A stretch of DNA of 64,000 nucleotides, taken from contig NZ_CP070975.1 in the NCBI RefSeq assembly GCF_017377875.1, positions 3,844,001 through 3,908,000 on the forward strand, written 5' to 3'. Below, one piece after another: positions 37,913 to 46,088 of this stretch. A program made the position numbers and the translations under genes. Source of the DNA: Alcaligenes sp. SORT26 (GTDB lineage: Bacteria > Pseudomonadota > Gammaproteobacteria > Burkholderiales > Burkholderiaceae_B). The notes under the pieces are model-generated. The model worked only from the letters and a program-made list of their open reading frames with translations, ran no database searches and was not told the DNA's origin. How positions within the stretch are numbered: the stretch's first letter is position 1; every line of letters begins with the position of its first letter.

Positions 37913-39433
37913 ATGACCACGATCAAAGAAGACGATCTGATTCAGTCCATCGCTGATGCGGTGCAGTTCATCAGTTACTACCATCCCACCGACTATCTGG
38001 TGCATCTGGCTCGCGCCTACGAGCGCGAGCAGAACCCGGCGGCCAAAGATGCCATTGCCCAGATCCTGACCAACTCGCGCATGTGTGCCGAGGGGCACCG
38101 CCCCATCTGTCAGGACACCGGGGTGGTCAACGTATTCCTGAAAGTGGGCATGGGTGTGCGCTTTGATACCACGCGCTCCTTGCAGGAGCTCTGTGACGAG
38201 GGGGTACGTCGCGGTTATCTGAACCCGGATAACCCGCTGCGGGCCTCCATCCTGAACGACCCCTTGTTCACGCGCAAGAACACGCGCGATAACACGCCCT
38301 GTATTGTGAATGTCGAACTGATCGCTGGGGATCAGGTCGACATTCAAGTCGCAGCCAAGGGTGGTGGTTCGGAAAACAAGAGCAAGTTCGTGATGCTCAA
38401 CCCCAGCGATTCTCTGGTTGATTGGGTACTCAAGACCGTTCCTACGATGGGCGCTGGCTGGTGTCCTCCGGGCATGCTGGGTATTGGTGTGGGCGGCACT
38501 GCCGAAAAAGCCATGCTGATGGCCAAAGAAGCCCTGATGGAAGACATCGATATGTACGAGCTGCTGCAACGCGGCCCGCAAAGCAAGCTGGAAGAGCTGC
38601 GTATCGAGTTGTACGAGAAGGTCAATGCCCTGGGTATTGGCGCTCAAGGTCTGGGCGGTTTGACGACTGTGCTGGACGTGAAGATCAACACCTTCCCAAC
38701 CCATGCCGCTTCCAAGCCAGTGGCCATGATCCCCAACTGTGCAGCGACCCGTCACGTGCATTTCTCGCTGGACGGCAATGGCCCAGCCGAGCTGACACCT
38801 CCACCGCTGTCGGCCTGGCCTGATATTCACTGGGCACCGGATTACAACAAGTCCCGCCAGGTGAACCTGAATGAATTGACTCCTGAAGAAGTGGCTTCCT
38901 GGACGCCAGGTCAGACTTTGCTGCTGTCGGGCAAGATGTTGACTGGCCGTGACGCCGCTCACAAGCGTATTCAGGACATGCTGGAAAAGGGCGAGTCCCT
39001 GCCTGTGGACTTCGCCAACCGCGTGATTTACTACGTGGGCCCGGTTGATCCTGTGCGTGATGAAGCCGTTGGCCCAGCAGGCCCAACCACAGCCACTCGC
39101 ATGGACAAGTTCACCGAGATGATGCTGGCTAAAACCGGCCTGATCTCCATGATCGGCAAGGCCGAGCGTGGTCCAACCGCGATTGAAGCCATCCGTGCTC
39201 ACAAGTCGGCTTACCTGATGGCCGTGGGTGGTTCTGCATACCTGGTGTCCAAGGCCATTCGCAATGCGAAAGTGGTGGCCTTTGAAGACTTGGGTATGGA
39301 AGCCATTTACGAGTTTGATGTCCAGGATATGCCTGTGACGGTGGCTGTAGACTCGCAAGGCGTGTCGGTTCACAACACCGGCCCTGCTGAGTGGCGCAAA
39401 CGTATTGCAGAGATCTCTTTGGTCGCTGTGTAA
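37913..39433 (+). CDS. fumA: Class I fumarate hydratase ([4Fe-4S], FumA/B type)
   Basis: 506 residues with the alpha-beta fused layout. The three cluster cysteines are C66 in R-P-I-C-Q-D-T-G, C184 in G-W-C-P-P-G and C276 in N-C-A-A-T-R. The C-terminal beta domain holds G-P-V-D-P-V-R-D-E and the catalytic T-R-M-D-K-F. It interconverts fumarate and malate in the TCA cycle and is oxygen-sensitive. A terminator follows. Confidence 0.95.
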   Translation: MTTIKEDDLIQSIADAVQFISYYHPTDYLVHLARAYEREQNPAAKDAIAQILTNSRMCAEGHRPICQDTGVVNVFLKVGMGVRFDTTRSLQELCDEGVRRGYLNPDNPLRASILNDPLFTRKNTRDNTPCIVNVELIAGDQVDIQVAAKGGGSENKSKFVMLNPSDSLVDWVLKTVPTMGAGWCPPGMLGIGVGGTAEKAMLMAKEALMEDIDMYELLQRGPQSKLEELRIELYEKVNALGIGAQGLGGLTTVLDVKINTFPTHAASKPVAMIPNCAATRHVHFSLDGNGPAELTPPPLSAWPDIHWAPDYNKSRQVNLNELTPEEVASWTPGQTLLLSGKMLTGRDAAHKRIQDMLEKGESLPVDFANRVIYYVGPVDPVRDEAVGPAGPTTATRMDKFTEMMLAKTGLISMIGKAERGPTAIEAIRAHKSAYLMAVGGSAYLVSKAIRNAKVVAFEDLGMEAIYEFDVQDMPVTVAVDSQGVSVHNTGPAEWRKRIAEISLVAV

Positions 39434-39474
39434 GACGTGAAGCGGGAGGCCCAGGCTTCCCGGCTTTGTCGATA

Positions 39475-39546
39475 AAAACCCGCATGAGTGTTTCTGGACT
39501 GCTTGTAAAAGCAGCGTCAGCACAACATTCAATGCGGGTTTTTTTG
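39475..39546 (+). terminator. Long terminator hairpin after fumarase
   Basis: AAACCCGCAT pairs with ATGCGGGTTT across about 45 bases that include an inner CTGCTT/AAGCAG hairpin; seven Ts follow. It also faces the end of the convergent tetR gene. Confidence 0.8.
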
Positions 39547-39563
39547 TGTCTGGTGTCGCCTGT

Positions 39564-40151
39564 TCAGGACTTGCTCAGCAAGCCGCGCAGCAGCAAATCC
39601 AGTGCTGCCAGCCCTTTCACCAGACGGGCATCGCCATCCTCCCCCTGGGCAATCCAGAAGGCGGCTTCGGCCAGACTGCCGTAAATCAGGGAAGCCAGGG
39701 CGTGGGGGTCTGCCTGTTCAATACGTCCTTGATCCATTAGCGTCTGAATCAGACCTTCCATGGAGCTCACGCAATACTGATGCGATTCGGGTGAGGCTCC
39801 CCCCAATACGGCCTTCGCATCACACAAGACAATGCGCTGCATTTCCGGCTCCAGTGCCATTTCCAGATAGGCATGGCAGCGGCGCACAAACCCTTCCCAG
39901 GCATCGTCGGCATTGTTTGAAATAGCCTGCAGACGTTCATCCATTTCCGCATCAATCTGATCGACTACCGCGGCCAGCAAACCTTTTTTGTCACCAAAGT
40001 GGTGGTAGAGCGCGCCGCGTGTCAGGCCCGCCTGAGCTGTCAATTCGTCCATGGATGTGTCGGCATAACCACGTTCTGCAAAGAAAGTGCGGGCGGTGGC
40101 GAGCAGGGTGGCGCGGGTTTCTTCCATCTCGGCGCGGGTACGGCGTGCCAT
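39564..40151 (-). CDS. TetR/AcrR-family transcriptional repressor
   Basis: 195 residues. The N-terminal helix-turn-helix (about 30-52, D-E-L-T-A-Q-A-G-L-T-R-G-A-L-Y-H-H-F) is canonical; the C-terminal half is the ligand-binding and dimer domain. GGAG stands six bases before the ATG. It is divergent from an MFS exporter across 132 AT-rich bases holding three similar 17-bp palindromes, so it very probably represses both itself and the exporter until a toxic ligand binds. The ligand is unknown. Confidence 0.92.
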   Translation of the reverse strand: MARRTRAEMEETRATLLATARTFFAERGYADTSMDELTAQAGLTRGALYHHFGDKKGLLAAVVDQIDAEMDERLQAISNNADDAWEGFVRRCHAYLEMALEPEMQRIVLCDAKAVLGGASPESHQYCVSSMEGLIQTLMDQGRIEQADPHALASLIYGSLAEAAFWIAQGEDGDARLVKGLAALDLLLRGLLSKS

Positions 40152-40162
40152 AGTTTCTCCTT

Positions 40163-40179
40163 ACATACGGATTGAATGT
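40163..40179. promoter_or_regulatory. Predicted TetR operator 1
   Basis: ACATACGGATTGAATGT, an imperfect palindrome with 6-base arms around a 5-base centre. Its reverse complement matches the reverse complement of site 3 at 14 of 17 positions. It lies 11 bases upstream of the tetR start codon, overlapping its leader. Confidence 0.6.
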
Positions 40180-40185
40180 ATATTT

Positions 40186-40202
40186 ACATGCATGGCGTAT
40201 GT
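40186..40202. promoter_or_regulatory. Predicted TetR operator 2
   Basis: ACATGCATGGCGTATGT, matching the reverse complement of site 3 at 15 of 17 positions. Centred 23 bases from site 1 and 30 from site 3; the core GGCGTATG forms an inverted repeat with CATACGCC of site 3. Confidence 0.65.
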
Positions 40203-40215
40203 ATATATTATTTAA

Positions 40216-40232
40216 ACATACGCCTTGTATGT
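40216..40232. promoter_or_regulatory. Predicted TetR operator 3
   Basis: ACATACGCCTTGTATGT, a perfect palindrome of 6-base arms around a 5-base centre, between an AT-rich stretch and the exporter start codon. It is the best of the three sites. Confidence 0.7.
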
Positions 40233-40283
40233 ATTGTCGATGCATCACCGTGTCGTGGCAAGCGGGCGTTCACGGAGAATGTA

Positions 40284-41486
40284 ATGGCTCAGCCTTATCG
40301 AGAACTTTTTGCCGCGCCTGGCACATGGGGTTTTGCCCTGGCCGGGCTGCTGGCCCGGATTCCGCTGCCCATGATAGGGATAGGAATCATCACCATGCTG
40401 TCGCAACTGCGCGGCAGCTATGCCTTGGCGGGGGCGGTGTCCGCCTCTTTTGTATTGAGCTATGCGCTGGTGTCGCCGCAAGTGTCCCGTTGGGTGGACC
40501 TGCGTGGGCAAAGCCGTGTCCTGCCGCTGGCAACGGCCATTAGTGTGTTTGGTCTGTTGCTCTTGCTGGGGGCGAGCTGGTGGCACGCGCCTGACTGGAC
40601 CTTGTTTGCGGGCGCGGTGCTGGCCGGCTTCATGCCCAGCATGTCGGCCATGGTACGTGCACGCTGGACGGCGATTTATCGTGGTCAGAGTCGTTTGCAA
40701 ACAGCTTATTCGCTGGAAACCGTGCTGGATGAAGTCACCTTTATTGCCGGGCCGCCTTTGTCGGTAGGTTTGGCGGTTCTGGTGTTTCCGCAAGCGGGTG
40801 TGCTGGCTGCTGCGCTATTGCTGATTGCGGGTGTGTTGGCTCTGCTGCTCCAGAAGGGGACTGAGCCACCGATTCAAGTGCAGGAGCAGGGCAGTCGCCC
40901 TTCGGTCCTGCGTCTGAATAGTGTGCGCCTGTTGGCCTTGTTGATGCTTGCCATGGGTGTAATTGTAGGCACCGTGGATATTGTCAGCGTGGCCTTTGCC
41001 AAGCAGATGGGGCAGCCGGGGGCAGCCAGTCTGGTGCTATCGGCTTATGCCCTGGGTTCTTGCGTAGCGGGTCTGGTGTTTGGTGGTTTGAAGCTGAATA
41101 TTCCTTCGCACCGCCTGTTGCTGTTGGGCGGTTTGGCCACCGCCGCCACGACTCTGCCTTTATGGCTGGTGACCAGCGTGACGCAGTTGGCAGGGGCGGT
41201 CTTGCTGGCCGGTCTGTTCTTTGCTCCCACCATGATTGTGGCCATGTCGCTGGTCGAGCGTGTGGTGCCCGAGCAGCAATTAACCGAGGGCATGACCTGG
41301 CTGCTGGCTGGTCTGAATATCGGTGTGGCCATGGGTGCCGCCGCTTCGGGACAGATGGTGGATCAGGGCGGAGCCAGTTCCGGCTTTATGGTCGCGCTTT
41401 ATGCCGCTGCCCTGATCGTCTTGCTTGCCTTGTGCAGCCATCAAAGTTTGCGCAGGCCTGTAACGGCTCGTTCCTGTGCTGTTTAG
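40284..41486 (+). CDS. MFS transporter (exporter controlled by the divergent TetR)
   Basis: 400 residues with about 12 membrane helices; the N-terminal A-G-L-L-A-R-I-P-L-P-M-I-G-I-G segment and V-D-L-R-G-Q-S-R-V loop suit a drug/proton antiporter-like protein. I chose the ATG at 40284 with GGAG upstream; the open frame to 40176 would run through the operators. Divergence from a TetR gene suggests efflux of the repressor's ligand. The substrate is unknown. Confidence 0.87.
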   Translation: MAQPYRELFAAPGTWGFALAGLLARIPLPMIGIGIITMLSQLRGSYALAGAVSASFVLSYALVSPQVSRWVDLRGQSRVLPLATAISVFGLLLLLGASWWHAPDWTLFAGAVLAGFMPSMSAMVRARWTAIYRGQSRLQTAYSLETVLDEVTFIAGPPLSVGLAVLVFPQAGVLAAALLLIAGVLALLLQKGTEPPIQVQEQGSRPSVLRLNSVRLLALLMLAMGVIVGTVDIVSVAFAKQMGQPGAASLVLSAYALGSCVAGLVFGGLKLNIPSHRLLLLGGLATAATTLPLWLVTSVTQLAGAVLLAGLFFAPTMIVAMSLVERVVPEQQLTEGMTWLLAGLNIGVAMGAAASGQMVDQGGASSGFMVALYAAALIVLLALCSHQSLRRPVTARSCAV

Positions 41487-41510
41487 CCTTCTTTCCTTGA
41501 ATATTTAGCG

Positions 41511-42698
41511 ATGAACACTTCTTCTCTACCCATGGCCGGGCAGCCCGGCAAACGGCAGTCCTGGTTGGCGGTTAGCGCTGTTGGCTTGGCCACCTTTTCA
41601 GTCGTCACCACGGAAATGCTGCCTGTAGGTTTGTTGACCTCCATTGCAGACAGCTTGCAGACCTCGACGGGGACGGCTGGTTTGCTGATTTCCTTGCCTG
41701 CCTTATTGGCCGCCTTGTTTGCGCCGTTGGTGGTGCTGGTTTCAGGCGGTGTGGACAGGCGCCGCATCCTGTGTGGCTTGCTGGCCTTGTTGGTGATGGC
41801 CAATATTGCGTCTGCCCTGGCTCCCAGCATCGCCTGGATGCTGGGAGCCCGTGTTCTGGTCGGCTTTTGCATGGGAGGGATCTGGGCCATTGCGGGCGGC
41901 TTGGCCTCTCGTCTGGTTCCGGCTCAGTCTGTGGGTTTGGCGACTTCGATCATCTTCGGTGGGGTAGCCGCGGCTTCTGTCCTGGGCGTGCCGCTAGGCG
42001 CCTTGATGGGCGAGCTGGCTGGATGGCGCTGGGCTTTTGGCGGCATGGCGGTGCTCAGCGCTTTGGTGTTGATCTTCCATCTGGCCGTGATTCCTCCTCT
42101 GTCCGTGACACGTTCGACCACATGGCGTCAGTTCACAGAGCAATTTGGCAATCGGCAGTTATGGTTCGGTTTACTGCTGACCTTGATTCTGGTCGCGGGG
42201 CATTTCAGCGCATTTACCTTTGTGCGTCCTCTTTTGCTGTCCGTTTCCGGCATAGGATCTGAATGGATAGGAGCCTTGTTGTTTGCTTATGGAGTGGCCG
42301 GGATTGCAGGCAATTTCTTGATCGGGATTTCGGCGGCGCAACGTACTGAAGCCAGCTTGATGGCGATTGCGTTGGGTCTAAGCATCACTGCTTTGCTTTT
42401 CTTGACAGTGGGGGCTTCACCGCTGGGTGGGGGTGCAATTTTGCTGCTTTGGGGGCTGGCTTATGGCGGGGTGTCGGTCGGGCTGATGAGCTGGATGATG
42501 AAGGCCGCTGCCAACGCGCTTGAAGTGGCCACCGCTTTGTACGTTGCTGTCTTCAATATCGGCATAGCGCTTGGCTCCTGGCTGGGCGGGCAGACGGTGG
42601 ATGCTTATGGTTTAAGCGCGAATTTGGGGCTGGCTGGAGCGGGCTCGTTTGTTGTGTTTTTGCTGCTTTTCGGAACAATTTTGCAGCGAAAAAATTGA
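41511..42698 (+). CDS. MFS transporter, DHA1 family (AraJ/SotB/NepI-like)
   Basis: 395 residues, 12 helices, with the family sequence V-T-T-E-M-L-P-V-G-L-L near helix 1 and a loop motif G-G-V-D-R-R-R. Relatives export sugars, purine ribonucleosides or drugs. It begins 24 bases after the first MFS gene in the same direction and is likely in its TetR-controlled operon; two unlike exporters under one repressor is noteworthy. The substrate is unknown. Confidence 0.87.
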   Translation: MNTSSLPMAGQPGKRQSWLAVSAVGLATFSVVTTEMLPVGLLTSIADSLQTSTGTAGLLISLPALLAALFAPLVVLVSGGVDRRRILCGLLALLVMANIASALAPSIAWMLGARVLVGFCMGGIWAIAGGLASRLVPAQSVGLATSIIFGGVAAASVLGVPLGALMGELAGWRWAFGGMAVLSALVLIFHLAVIPPLSVTRSTTWRQFTEQFGNRQLWFGLLLTLILVAGHFSAFTFVRPLLLSVSGIGSEWIGALLFAYGVAGIAGNFLIGISAAQRTEASLMAIALGLSITALLFLTVGASPLGGGAILLLWGLAYGGVSVGLMSWMMKAAANALEVATALYVAVFNIGIALGSWLGGQTVDAYGLSANLGLAGAGSFVVFLLLFGTILQRKN

Positions 42699-42918
42699 GC
42701 AGAAAAATCGAGCCCGGGCTGATTTTTCCGGATTAGCCAGGGCGCAAGCGCGGGTTATTGCTTATTGGAGTCTTGAAGGAGCGCTGCGACGATGTCTGTC
42801 AGAACTCCTTGAAATATTCTGTACATCGTTATGTTGTACGGTATAGGGATGCTTTCTGGCTGACCTCCCCTTATGGGCACACAACGTCGGTATGGGTGGT
42901 CTTAATTAAGGGCCTTGT

Positions 42919-43197
42919 ATGACGCAACTTCAGCGCTCCATAACTATTCCGCAGCTCAACCCCACAATTTGGAACACTCTTGAGCTCGTGCGCTTACGCC
43001 AAACTCCCTGGCACAAGAAACAAGCCGTTTTTGAACAATTACAGTCGCTGGGATTAGTCCAAGCCATCCCGCAAACGACGCAAACTCCTTCTCCCTTTCC
43101 TGCTCCCCTGATCGCCATGTTGACTGAAGAAGGGCGGCAATTGCTGGAAGCCCGATCCAATCATCAAGAGGCCTTGATCAAGCTTCTGGATGCTTGA
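42919..43197 (+). CDS. Small hypothetical protein, 92 residues
   Basis: Not recognised. The predicted protein is soluble, with a Leu/Gln-rich N-terminal half and a helix-forming C-terminus (M-L-T-E-E-G-R-Q-L-L-E-A-R, L-I-K-L-L-D-A), no Cys, signal or membrane segment. The pattern of a short basic first half followed by a P-rich linker and a terminal helix might suit a winged-helix fragment, but this is speculative. The ribosome site is weak (AAGGGCC). An inverted repeat GTACA/TGTAC at 42821-42839 lies upstream. It precedes the LexA-controlled cassette but is not within its promoter unit. Confidence 0.55.
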   Translation: MTQLQRSITIPQLNPTIWNTLELVRLRQTPWHKKQAVFEQLQSLGLVQAIPQTTQTPSPFPAPLIAMLTEEGRQLLEARSNHQEALIKLLDA

Positions 43198-43281
43198 TCC
43201 CTTAGTTTGAGCTGGCTTGGCTGGCTTGTCCCTCGCCGGGCAAGCCCGGCCGCTTGCCCTCTTTGAAAACGCGCCGGGTCC

Positions 43282-43309
43282 GTGACGCCTGGACTGAAAA
43301 CTGTATAAT
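43282..43309 (+). promoter_or_regulatory. Promoter of the radical SAM/UdgX operon
   Basis: A perfect TATAAT (43304-43309) with GTGACG (43282-43287, four of six -35 bases) 16 bases upstream. The LexA box starts two bases after the -10, so a bound repressor would cover the transcription start. Confidence 0.65.
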
Positions 43310-43310
43310 G

Positions 43311-43326
43311 CTGTTTTTATATACAG
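43311..43326. promoter_or_regulatory. LexA (SOS) box
   Basis: CTGTTTTTATATACAG fits the CTGT-N8-ACAG consensus exactly with an AT-rich centre. It lies between the -10 and the start codon of the radical SAM gene, 10 bases before the ATG. Confidence 0.85.
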
Positions 43327-43336
43327 TGTTTCGATC

Positions 43337-44542
43337 ATGGAGCTATCGCGCAAACTCGAAATTCTGGCCGATGCGGCAAAGTACGATGCCTCTTGCGCCA
43401 GCAGTGCCGCGCCCAAACGGGATTCCCGTGGGCGTACGGGCTTGGGTGCCAGTACCGGTGCCGGTATTTGCCATAGTTTTACGCCGGACGGGCGCTGTGT
43501 GTCGCTGCTCAAAATACTGCTGACCAATTTTTGCCAGTATGACTGCCTGTATTGCGTGAACCGGCGCTCCAGCAACGTGCCACGCGCGCGTTTCCGGCCT
43601 GCGGAAGTGGTGGATCTGACGCTGGATTTTTATCGGCGCAACTATATAGATGGTCTGTTTCTGAGCTCGGGCATCATACGAAGCTCGGACTACACCATGG
43701 AGAGCCTGGTCGAGGTGGCGCGCTCCCTGCGCGAAGATCACCATTTTCGTGGCTACATCCACCTTAAAACCATTCCGGATGCCGATCCGCATCTGATCAC
43801 GCTGGCTGGTCATTATGCAGACCGACTCAGCGTCAATATCGAACTTCCTACAGATGCGGGGCTGCATCGCCTGGCACCCGAGAAAAGTGGCCACACGATC
43901 AAGCGGGCGATGGGGGTGATCCGTCTTGCCCAGGAGCAAGCGCAGGAAGAAAAACTTCCCAAGGTACCCGCCGGGCAAAGCACGCAAATGATTGTGGGTG
44001 CGGATGCGGCGGATGACCGCAATATCTTGCAAACGGCGCAGAATCTGTACGGTGCCTACAAGCTCAAGCGGGTGTATTACTCTGCGTTCAGTCCTATTCC
44101 GGATAGTTCGTCGGCGCTTCCCGCACAGCCGCCACCGCTTCTGCGAGAGCATCGGCTGTATCAGGCCGATTTCTTGCTGCGTAGCTACGGTTTTCGGGCT
44201 GAGGAGCTGTTTCAGGACAAGGGCGATTTGCCCTTGGATATTGATCCCAAATTGTCATGGGCCTTGTCCAACCGGGCCGTATTTCCGGTGGATCTGAACC
44301 GGGCGCCGGAGCGCCTGATTGCTCGTGTGCCCGGCATTGGTGTCCGTAATGCCAAGCGTTTGGTCGAGTTGCGTCAGATGCGGGCTATCCGGTATCAGGA
44401 TTTGATCCGTTTACGTTGCTCCATCAAAACATTGCAGCCCTTTGTCGTGGTACAGGATTACCGTCCTGGTCTTGCCGACGCGACGTCCGACAAATTGCGG
44501 CGCATGCTGTCGACCAATCCGCAGCAATTGAGCCTCTTATGA
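43337..44542 (+). CDS. Putative DNA modification/repair radical SAM protein
   Basis: 401 residues. C66-x3-C70-x2-C73 (F-C-Q-Y-D-C-L-Y-C) is the [4Fe-4S]/SAM cluster motif. The barrel runs to about 300, and the C-terminus carries a helix-hairpin-helix (V-P-G-I-G-V-R-N-A-K-R-L near 335), pointing to DNA contact. This combination defines the family annotated as putative DNA modification/repair radical SAM protein, whose reaction is unknown. It is followed 49 bases later by the UdgX fusion, its known genomic partner, and is preceded by a promoter with a consensus LexA box, so damage-induced expression is likely. Confidence 0.9.
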   Translation: MELSRKLEILADAAKYDASCASSAAPKRDSRGRTGLGASTGAGICHSFTPDGRCVSLLKILLTNFCQYDCLYCVNRRSSNVPRARFRPAEVVDLTLDFYRRNYIDGLFLSSGIIRSSDYTMESLVEVARSLREDHHFRGYIHLKTIPDADPHLITLAGHYADRLSVNIELPTDAGLHRLAPEKSGHTIKRAMGVIRLAQEQAQEEKLPKVPAGQSTQMIVGADAADDRNILQTAQNLYGAYKLKRVYYSAFSPIPDSSSALPAQPPPLLREHRLYQADFLLRSYGFRAEELFQDKGDLPLDIDPKLSWALSNRAVFPVDLNRAPERLIARVPGIGVRNAKRLVELRQMRAIRYQDLIRLRCSIKTLQPFVVVQDYRPGLADATSDKLRRMLSTNPQQLSLL

Positions 44543-44591
44543 GCACGCTCTGTTCGCCGGCCGGGTTTTTTCCTGACGATGGGGGGCGAGC

Positions 44592-46079
44592 ATGGTGAGC
44601 TTGCAGGTTGACGGCGGCTATAGCGCCTGGCGTGAGCAAGCCTTGCGCGCTCTGGCGGCAGGCTGGTCACCAGAGCAGCTTTGCTGGACTGAAAAAAGCC
44701 AGGAGGCGGGTGCGGCCAGCCAGCAAATGGGCTTGGATTACGAGCTGTCTCCTCCTGTGTCCTCTATGTCCTTGCGGGAGCCGCAGGTCTGTGAGCCGAG
44801 CGCCGGGTTTGCCGTTCGCATTTCGAAAGGGCTGAGCGCCTTGCTGCAGGATGCCGCCTTGTGCCGTACGCCGGAGCGCTGGGCCTTGCTCTATCGCGTG
44901 TTGTGGCGTTGGCATCATGGTGAGCGCAGTGTGGCGTCTGTGGCTGACGAGGATGGGGCCCGCTTATATGAAATGGCGAAAGCCGTGCGCAAGGAAAAGC
45001 ACGACATGATGGCGTACGTACGGTTTCGCCATTGCGGGCAGGGCAAGCGGCCGGAGTATTGGGCCTGGTTCGAGCCCGAGCACGAGGTGCTGGAGTGGAT
45101 TGCCGACTATTTCTCCAAACGTATGGGGAGCACCTCCTGGTGCATCGCGACGCCACAGCGTGTGGCGCTGTGGGATGGTGAAAACTTGCAGCTGCGTGAT
45201 GCGCCTGACAATGTGGATGAATTACGCACCGGTCCGTCGGACGATCAGGTGGAAGCCTTGTGGTTACGTTATTACCGGAGCATTTTTAATCCTGCACGTC
45301 TGAATGAAACGGCCTTGCAGCAGAGCATGCCCGTGCGATTCTGGAAAGGTTTGCCTGAAGCAAGCCTGATTCCCGCCATGGTCAGTGAAGCGCGTAACGG
45401 GGCGCGGCGAGTCGGACAGTCTGGTCTTGTTGCTCGGATGGCGGGCAAGTCGGTAGCGGTGACGGCTGATTCTGCCCAGCCCGTCCGTGGTGAATTGTCT
45501 GTGCTGGAGCGTTGCCGGCGATGTGGTCTATGGGAAAACGCGACGCAGGCCGTGCCGGGAGAAGGCCCGAAAACAGCCCGCATGATGTTGCTGGGCGAGC
45601 AGCCGGGTGACCATGAGGATTTGGCTGGCCGTGTTTTTGTCGGGCCAGCCGGGCAGGTTCTGGATCAGGCCTTGCAGCGTGCAGGACTTGACCGCGACCA
45701 GCTGTATGTAAGTAACGCCGTTAAACACTTCAAATGGCAAGGGCGTGGCAGGCAGCGTTTGCATGTCAGTCCGTCCTCGGCTGAAGTGCAGGCATGCGGA
45801 CATTGGTTGCGGGAAGAGCTGGCGCAGCTTGAGCCTGCCGTCATCGTCACCCTGGGAGCAACTGCCCTGACGGCCTTGCTGGGCCCGCAGGCGCGACTGG
45901 CTGATTTCCTGTCCAAACCCTTTTTGTGGGGCCAGACGTGGATTATGGCGACCTGGCATCCTTCCTATGCCTTGCGCGTAGAGAATGCCGCCCGGCAGGA
46001 AGAAATAGTCAGTGGCATTGCCCAGGCCTTGCAAATGGGGTGGCAGCTGGCGACTGAAGTTACGGCGGGTGGCGTTTGA
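44592..46079 (+). CDS. udgX: DUF4130-UdgX fusion: uracil-DNA glycosylase-like abasic-site crosslinking protein
   Basis: 495 residues. The N-terminal half matches the radical-SAM-associated DUF4130 domain (Y-Y-R-S-I-F-N-P-A-R-L-N-E-T near 227, then V-R-F-W-K-G-L-P-E). The C-terminal half is family-4-like UDG: G-E-Q-P-G-D-H-E-D at 335-343, V-G-P-A-G-Q-V-L-D, and W-H-P-S-Y-A-L-R near the end. The insertion loop known as KRRIH in mycobacterial UdgX reads R387-Q-R-L-H391; the His, which in UdgX bonds covalently to the abasic site after uracil removal, is retained. Ribosome site GGGGGG precedes the ATG. Convergent with folK, nine bases away. Confidence 0.9.
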   Translation: MVSLQVDGGYSAWREQALRALAAGWSPEQLCWTEKSQEAGAASQQMGLDYELSPPVSSMSLREPQVCEPSAGFAVRISKGLSALLQDAALCRTPERWALLYRVLWRWHHGERSVASVADEDGARLYEMAKAVRKEKHDMMAYVRFRHCGQGKRPEYWAWFEPEHEVLEWIADYFSKRMGSTSWCIATPQRVALWDGENLQLRDAPDNVDELRTGPSDDQVEALWLRYYRSIFNPARLNETALQQSMPVRFWKGLPEASLIPAMVSEARNGARRVGQSGLVARMAGKSVAVTADSAQPVRGELSVLERCRRCGLWENATQAVPGEGPKTARMMLLGEQPGDHEDLAGRVFVGPAGQVLDQALQRAGLDRDQLYVSNAVKHFKWQGRGRQRLHVSPSSAEVQACGHWLREELAQLEPAVIVTLGATALTALLGPQARLADFLSKPFLWGQTWIMATWHPSYALRVENAARQEEIVSGIAQALQMGWQLATEVTAGGV

Positions 46080-46088
46080 AAGCGGACA

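Noticed and set aside
42821-42845. GTACA/TGTAC inverted repeat as a defined operator or promoter
   Set aside because: Arms are only five bases with a nine-base centre and no adjacent -35/-10 at proper spacing; kept only as a note for the 92-residue gene.
43222-43246. GGCTTG/CAAGCC hairpin after the 92-residue gene as a terminator
   Set aside because: The loop is long and no T tract follows.
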